The notes under the pieces are model-generated. The model searched no databases, was not told the DNA's origin, and saw only the letters and a list, made by a program, of their open reading frames with translations. A program made the position numbers and the translations under genes. Below, one piece after another: positions 57,819 through 64,000 of a stretch of DNA of 64,000 nt. Source of the DNA: Apiosordaria backusii. Lineage: Eukaryota; Ascomycota; Sordariomycetes; Sordariales; Lasiosphaeriaceae. The stretch lies in contig JAUKTV010000001.1 of the NCBI GenBank assembly GCA_030549205.1, positions 4,278,001-4,342,000 of the forward strand. The letters run 5' to 3'. Every line of letters starts with the position of its first letter. The first letter of the stretch is position 1.

Positions 57819-57889
57819 GCATCAGTGGTTTAGTGGTAAAATCCATCGTTGCCATCGATGGGCCCCGTGTTCGATTCACGGCTGATGCA
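57819..57889 (+). tRNA. tRNA-Gly (anticodon GCC)
   Basis: 71 bases fold as a complete cloverleaf. The acceptor GCATCAG pairs with CTGATGC; the D-arm region is GGTTTAGTGGTAAAAT. The anticodon stem CATCG/CGATG encloses the loop TTGCCAT with anticodon GCC. The T-arm is CCGTG/CACGG with loop TTCGATT, followed by discriminator A. Both internal promoter boxes (TGGTTTAGTGG and GTTCGATTC) are intact. There is no intron. A T-rich stretch beginning ~12 bases downstream could end Pol III transcription. Confidence 0.97.
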
Positions 57890-58405
57890 TAAAAACTTCT
57901 CTTTTGCATTTCTTTTTTCATATCTTTCTTCAGACGGCCCAACACCTCTGGTTTTCATGTAATTTATGATTTCTGGTTATTTAGTATCATTTTCTTCTAT
58001 ATCGTTCTCGATAGAGTTGACGGGCTATTCATCACACATTTTCCTATCAGAAAAAGGGGGCTACAGACCGCAAGTCATTGCATTTTGATATTCCTTTTCT
58101 GTTTCACTTCTGCCTCATCATTCCTTTCCTTTTTCGCAAAAGAAATATGTGCCTCCTCGCGGTGATATCCCAACGGCCTCCTTCCACCTCTCTCATGAAT
58201 CAGAATCAGTCACTCATTCCTCCTTCACTCTTATGCAAACACCCAACCACAACCACAACCACAACCACAACCACAGCCGCAAACTCGTCATTTCAAGCAA
58301 GAATAGGCACATACACCCGACACACTCCCATTCTCATCCTAAAACCCATCCACTACCATCCCCTACCGACCCATCTCCAATTCCCATGCCCGCCCCATGT
58401 CCTCC
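57890..58405. other. Short intergenic region
   Basis: Space between tRNA-Gly and the 3' end of the karyopherin gene. Contains a CCACAA hexamer run at about 58248-58275, probably in the karyopherin 3' untranslated region. Nothing else seen. Confidence 0.55.
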
Positions 58406-61400
58406 TCAAGAAACATAAGCAAAACTGCTCCCCCTACACAGCAGCCAAAACTCCCTCACCACCTGGTTCGTCTGCCTCGCCCCCCTCAGTCCCACAACCT
58501 TCTTCAAAAACGCCGCCCGTTCCTGCATTGACACCCTCTCCGCCGCCGCACTCGGAAAACCCCCACCATTCCCCCCATCATCGGTTCTCGTCAGCGCCCC
58601 CTCGAGCCAAGCCTGGGCTTGGACCTGCTGCGTAACCAACTTCTTGAGCGGCTCGCTCAGCTTGTCCAGCTCTGACCTGGCGGCGTTGCCGCCAATGTTG
58701 TTGATTAGCGTCTGGGCTAGAAGCGGGCCGAGGTGGGACATGGCGTTGGTTACTTGGGCGGAGAGTTCCGGGGAGGGGGATTTGAGGGCTATGAAGTTGC
58801 TCTGGTAGGGTTTAAAAAGGTTAGTGAGGGATGAGGGGTGGTAGGAAAGGGACGGAGGCTGATGACATACCCAGAAATCAGCTGCTGCGTTTTTGGGGAG
58901 TGGTTCCTTCCCGTTGAGGACTTTGAGGGTGAACAAAAAGAAGAATTCGAGCATCTGCTGAGGTTGGACCTGAAAAAGAACTTCGGGGTATTTGGAAAGG
59001 ACCTTGTCGATGAGGCAGATGCCGTTTTGGGAGATTTCCGTGTCTGCTTCGGGTTCTGCAGAGATTGTCAGCAAACTGTGAAATCCAGAGTTGAGAATAA
59101 TAATGGCATACCTGATAGATTCTGAAGCAAGGCAATAACCCATGGCACCAGGCGGACAAGTTGATTCGGGACAATTGCCTTGGGTCCTCTGTACAGTGAG
59201 CCCACAAACGAACAGGCTGTGCTCAGAAGCGTGCCCATCCGAGGTGTCTCGAATGGTTGCTGGACAAAGTAGTTGGTGACAATGTCGGCGGGGAACACGA
59301 ACGGACCTGGCTCCGTCTCAGAAAACCCGGCGCGCAGGATGTTGCAGATGATCTCTACAATTTCGCCTGTAGTGCTAAACACCTGTTGAACACCGATAAG
59401 AAGACTGATAATATCAGCCTGCACGGCAGCAAGTTTCTCACTTGTTCGGGCGGCCTGCGTGTCGTCTTCTAGATCCACAGGGTATTCCTTGACATCTTGC
59501 ATGCCTTTCGACATACTAGCGAGGCACCTCATAGACCGAAGCGCGATCTGGAGGGAGATATCCTCAACCGGCGGGACAGATGAAGGATTAGGCGGGTCAA
59601 GGCCTCTCAGGATGTTGGGATTTGACAAATCCACCAAACCAGGCTGTGATCTGAGCTGTACAGCAAACTCAAAGTCCTTTTTGAAGATCGTGTAAAGCTC
59701 TTCAAACTTCTGCAGTTTCTCATTCTCGTCCGCAATGGCTTGGATGATGGAAGCCACTGCAAGGACGATTCTCTCCTCGGCCAAAGTATCAAGCACTTGT
59801 CTTCCGCGGATGTCCTGGTAATGCCTGATAAAGGTGCCAGCCTCGCCGGTCAAAATAGTACGACACGAGGAGCAAAGTGTAGATATTGACCGTGCTGAAG
59901 GGCCGCCGAGAACAGAGTCGCCCACGGCAGCGAACAGAAGATTGAGGGCGTTTGGCAGGTATTCTGCGTGGCGCTCAAAGTACTCACAGTACCGCTCGAT
60001 TAGCGACAAGCCTGTCTGACGGAGGCGTAGCGGTATGACGGACTGGCCCTGGCCCAGTAGGTCAAAGAATGGTGAGGCAAAGATTTTGCTCAGCTCCGCG
60101 TCATACTTGCTGTCTTCAGAGATACAGTCGGAGAGAGCACCAAGACAGAACGCGGTAGCCTCAAGCTCAGCCCAAGATCGAGAAGCGAGCGCTTGAAGGA
60201 AGAGGTTGGCGAAGAAAGAAATGAGATCCAGACCTTCGAGTGTGAACACGGACTGGAGCATGTCGGCAACGTCCTTTCTGGCATCGCCAAATGCAGCGCG
60301 CTCAGAAGAATCCCACTCAGCAAAAGTCCCTGCCGGGGGCCACTGGATTTTGCGCCAGCTGTTTGTCACCACCGCTTTCAGGTGTTGTTCAGCATATGGC
60401 TTCCAGGCAGGAGATTGCTCGCCATCTGAGAAGGTACAGTCGATCATTGTCTCAATGAAGGTTGACCAAAACTCGAGGGCCGGCACAAATATGGTGTCAT
60501 CTCCCACTAGGTACCCATCGGTAGCAAGAAGCCCACTTAGGCTTTCCAGGAACCTTTGTGACCGATCGTCTGTACCCTCCAGGAGAGCTTGCACCTGGGC
60601 GTCGCCATAAGCCAGCATCAATAAACCAAAGGATATGCCGTCTTCACGATGGTTCCCATGAAGAATTTGTTGATAGTGGGTGGCTGCCCATTGGCTTTCA
60701 AAGAAGGAGGAAAGGGCGTCGTAGTGTGCTTTGGTGAAGAAACCTGAGTAATTCTGCAGCACATCGCTGAATAGCTCGGCAGTCGCTTGGAAAAGATGTT
60801 CGTTGGTAAAACATTGCATGGCTGGGTCAACCAGCTGTCGGAGTGGTGTCACCAAAAGGTCCGTGTTGGACGATGCACGCTGCGCATAGAGAATCCAAGC
60901 CTAGCAACACTGTTAGCTTTTCCGTCCGTCGAAAACATGATGTTACCGACATCATCCGGGTCCAGGGTAGGTTCAGAGGTGGCCTACCTGAAAGCATGCT
61001 AATGATTCCTCCTGGGTTTTGAGCCCAATCTCGTCAACAGGTGGAGCAAAGCCGCGGGCGAGGAGACATGTTACATCCTGGCCGTTCTTCGCAAGTCGCT
61101 GGTGTACATCTGCACTGTGGTAATGTAAATGATATGTCCCACATTCATGATCAAAGGGACTTACTATTTGATGGAATTCATGTCGGTTTTGCCGACTTCC
61201 TCCACTAGCGACGTGACAAACCAGATAGCCACCTTGAGCTTCTGGCTATCCAGATTGCCTACAAGAATCTCAGTTGCCAAAGCATCGTCCAGATTCTCCA
61301 CGGGTACGCCTCTGCCAATATCCAAGCAGTAGATGAAATGACGAACACAGGCGGGCCACAGGTGTGAAAAAAGTACGAAGTAAGTGATGAGTGCTGAGCA

Positions 61401-61875
61401 AAGCTTCTTGGTCACGAAGGGAGCTGCCCCGTCACTCAGCGACTGGATAGTCCAGCTAATGATGTTCTCGAGAAGAAGCTTGGCGTCATCTTCATTCAAA
61501 CCAGCGCTATTGTCCCAGTCAGTTTTCACTTTTCATTTAGGATGTGGAGGCTCGCACTGGACCTACACACCTATCTCGGTTGAGTTTGACAATCAGGGTT
61601 AGCGCAGCATAAAACCTGATGTTGTCCTCTGGGTGAGCAATGAGACTCTGGGCAAGTTGCCATCCTTCGGGTGATCTCTGAAGTCGTTGAAGAACCTCTT
61701 GTATTCTGGAGATAGTTTCAGGGGGGTTTGGCTGGTAGAGCGCTCGGATCAACTGTGGGTTGGGTGTTAACACAAGATTTCTTTTCCCGTTCAAGAGCGG
61801 CCAAAACCGACCGCAGAAGACGCCACTCACAGCTTCAACCTCGGCGAGGCTTGTCGGTAATGGCAGCGGATCCAT
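58406..61875 (-). CDS. Karyopherin-beta, Kap122/Pdr6 (importin-13) type
   Basis: Exons 61875-61831, 61752-61571, 61506-61165, 61114-60988, 60900-59112, 59055-58871 and 58801-58406 encode 1021 residues. All junctions are in frame with GT donors and AG acceptors. The spliced start reads through EVEALIRALYQPNPPE, ISRIQEVLQRLQRSPEGWQL and HPEDNIRFYAALTLIVKLNR, the importin-beta N-terminal pattern in which the stretch around the second helix contacts Ran. The rest is an all-helical HEAT-repeat-like protein of the right length for the family (~1000), with blocks such as SWRKIQWPPAGTFAEWDSSE and SLSGLLATDGYLVGDDTIF. Yeast Kap122 imports TFIIA and other cargo, and importin 13 works in both directions; the assignment to this branch rests on recognition rather than a search. 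Nuclear envelope transport is secure, cargo unknown. Confidence 0.88.
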
Positions 61876-63064
61876 AGCTGTGTTGGATACTTTTGATTTT
61901 CTGTTGATTTTTGATGTTGCAGTTGCGTTTCTTCAGGGCTGGAAAAGATGAAGTGATGTTAGAGGTCGGGTGTCAAGAGAAACGGATTTGATTGGTTGAC
62001 TTTTTTCCCAAGAGCCAAGCTCGGTCCTTCCTTGTTAGTGAACCTTCTTCACTATGTGATTAAGATTATTTCTTTTGTGTTAGGCAAAATCTGAAGAATC
62101 ACATTTGACCAATTTCCTTTCAGGGGCTCTTTCTCGTCATGCGAGCATATAACTAAAGCTAGATGTTATTCAGTCATGGCTAGGTGCCTTTCTAGGTGGT
62201 CAATGATGCTAGGCACCACAGTGGGGACGTTCTTATCGGGGTTCGTTTGATATCAGCTAGACTATATACCTTTTTATCGATCACCATACTGTGTATAAAG
62301 AACATCTTCACGAAGATGGGAAGAGGTTTTTAAGTGTCACTGAGGCATGCTTGTGCCCGGATCAAACAGTTTTCTAGCTCAAGTGTTTCTCCTGAGTTGA
62401 AGATAGAGTACACACCCTGGCTCCGACCACGCTCTTGTCAGCTGTCGTCGAGGTGTACACACCACAAGTGCCACCTTCAGGTTCCCGTGGGGGTGAAACC
62501 ATACGTCATGTGGATATCCGCAAGCAGCAGTTGATGGGACTAGTGGAGGCCGTCCTTTCAGACAGAATGCCACGTGAGATCCGTCCATCCCTCTCGCCGC
62601 TTCTGTTGACACTTCGTCCTTATGGTCACAGCAAAGTAAGACTTGCCGAAATCCCATCTTCATTTGTATGGAGATAACTGCCCGGGTTCCCTCTTCCCAA
62701 TTCGGCAGCGGCGGCAGCGCCGTGCAGGCGAAGCGGGCAGCAGAGGTGGGGCACGATGCACAATGCGGGCAACCTCAACCACTCAAGGACCCCTCAGCGG
62801 CCATCAAGCTAGCAACCTGGAATTTGAGAAGCCCACGACGACGCAACGCAACGCAACGCAACGCAACGCAACCCATCCTCGACAGGTCGAATCTTAGAAA
62901 CAAACCCACGTACGTCTGTCGTGGGATACTTCTCTTGTATTGTTAAGCCCTTTCCCTGCATCTCGGTCCTTTCTTCGGTACCGGCCGACATTGGGTGGTG
63001 TGTTTGGTCCAACCAGCCCGCCTCGCCTATAGACGTATAAGACTACCTGCCCACCTACCTCCTC
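61876..63064. promoter_or_regulatory. Divergent intergenic region, karyopherin and aminopeptidase P genes
   Basis: 1.2 kb containing both promoters. An AACGC pentamer run occurs at about 62842-62868, roughly 200 bases upstream of the aminopeptidase start. No gene is supported inside. Confidence 0.45.
62840..62870. repeat. AACGC pentanucleotide microsatellite
   Basis: About five tandem copies; the reverse complement of the GCGTT array at 4364-4394. Confidence 0.85.
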
Positions 63065-64000
63065 ATGCGCCATATATGGGCCATTCCTAGCTTTACAGCA
63101 CTCTCTCTATTCCAAGCTTCTGCTGCATCTGCTGTACCCAGAGCCCGCCAAGCCGTCACCACCAACTCCCCCTTCGCCCTGTTCCGTACTAAGAGAGGAT
63201 TTCAAACCCAAACCCAACTCAAGACCAAGAGTACCACTAAGAGGACGCTTGTTGAAGAGATGGTAACCGTTAATACCACAAACCGGTTGGCCGCGCTGCG
63301 GTCATTGATGAAGGAGCGCAACGTTCATGTCTACAGTAAGTTACTTGCCAATCGGCCTTTTAATACCTATCACCCCTCCACCCACGTCACGAGATGCTCG
63401 CATCTTATCTCTACCAACGACCACAACGGCCGTGACTGACACTTGGGTTCTTTAGTCGTACCATCCGAAGACAGCCATGCCTCCGAGTACATTGCCGACT
63501 GCGACGCCCGCCGCACATTCATCTCTGGCTTCTCAGGGTCAGCAGGGACCGCCATTGTGACCCCAGACAAGGCAGCTCTCGCCACAGACGGCCGTTACTT
63601 CAACCAGGCCTCGAAGCAGCTGGATTCGAATTGGTTTCTGCTGAAGACCGGTCTACAGGATGTGCCAACCTGGCAGGAATGGGTCACACAGGAAGCCGAG
63701 GGTGGCAAGACGGTCGGTGTCGACCCCGAGCTGATTTCTAGTGCCATCGCCGAGAAGCTCGATGAGGATATCAAGAACGCTGGCGGTGCTGGTCTTGTGG
63801 GCGTTAAGGAAAACCTGGTAGACCTCGTCTGGGGCTCCGAGCGACCACCGCGTCCCAGCAACAGCGTATTCCTCTTGGGCCAACAGTACGCTGGCAAGGA
63901 AACAAGCGCGAAGCTTGCCGACCTTCGAAAGGAGTTGGACAAGAAAAAGGCGGCTGGGTTTGTCCTTTCCATGCTTGACGAGGTCGCCTGGCTTTTCAAC
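63065..64000 (+). CDS. Xaa-Pro aminopeptidase P, 5' part (runs off the window)
   Basis: Exons 63065-63335 and 63456 to beyond 64000 (120-base intron, GTAAGT donor, CTTTAG acceptor); the gene is truncated by the window end. The visible part is the N-terminal creatinase-like domain: RLAALRSLMKERNVHVYIVP, SEDSHASEYIADCDARRTFI, SGFSGSAGTAIVTPDKAALA and TDGRYFNQASKQLDSNW, all characteristic of cytosolic aminopeptidase P. The metal-binding catalytic domain is outside the window. The enzyme removes the first residue from peptides with Pro at position 2. The first ~65 residues are basic, Thr/Ser-rich and without acidic residues until the end, like a signal or mitochondrial presequence. An in-frame ATG at 63260 (MVTVNTTNRLAALR) matches the usual start of fungal cytosolic forms, so two products are possible. 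Confidence 0.93.

Overview
The window reads as nuclear DNA of a filamentous ascomycete, most likely a sordariomycete of the Sordariales (Neurospora/Podospora/Chaetomium type; inferred from gene families and style). The genes are split by short introns of about 50-70 bases with GTANGT-like donors, CTAAC/CTAAT-like branch sites and YAG acceptors. Intergenic spaces are long and rich in microsatellites. Almost every protein recognised is a single-copy eukaryotic housekeeping or regulatory gene. There are no operons. Coordinates of spliced genes are given as outer bounds, with exon limits in the evidence.

Layout. 1-5.4 kb: no convincing gene. 5.4-7.95 kb: an apparent mobile element of about 2.35 kb, with ~190/250-base terminal inverted repeats and one intron-containing gene for a DUF7924-like protein carrying a PD...ExK nuclease-like signature, plus 81-base and 21-base tandem arrays. 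8.4-9.9 kb: LaeA-like methyltransferase. 13.4-14.9 kb: NDP-glucose 4,6-dehydratase. 16.8-18.1 kb: nucleotide-sugar/triose-phosphate-type transporter. 18.5-19.8 kb: Brix protein Rpf1, divergent from glycyl-tRNA synthetase (20.3-22.6 kb). 25.6-28.5 kb: PAK kinase Cla4, with a very short first coding exon. 31.0 kb: a broken tRNA-Ser gene. 32.7-36.4 kb: RRM+PUF RNA-binding protein (Jsn1/Puf2 type). 37.8-41.2 kb: an unusual protein joining a caspase-like domain, a homeodomain and a rhodanese-like domain. It is divergent from PBN1 (PIG-X) at 41.8-43.3 kb. 44.2-45.1 kb: Cys-rich zinc-cluster-like protein. 45.2-47.6 kb: SNF5, divergent from an Ebp1/Cdb4 homologue (48.3-49.95 kb). 51.4-55.7 kb: Rco1-like double-PHD protein of the Rpd3S deacetylase. 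57.8 kb: tRNA-Gly(GCC). 58.4-61.9 kb: Kap122/importin-13-type karyopherin. 63.1 kb to the window end: aminopeptidase P, 3' part missing.

Functionally the set covers chromatin and transcription control (SNF5, Rco1, LaeA-like), translation and ribosome assembly (GlyRS, Rpf1, Ebp1, PUF, tRNA-Gly), polarity signalling (Cla4), glycoconjugate supply (dehydratase, transporter, PBN1) and nuclear import (Kap122). Two loci stand out as possibly undescribed: the terminal-inverted-repeat element carrying the DUF7924 nuclease-like gene, and the caspase-homeodomain-rhodanese fusion. All homology calls are from recognition of sequence motifs; no search was run.
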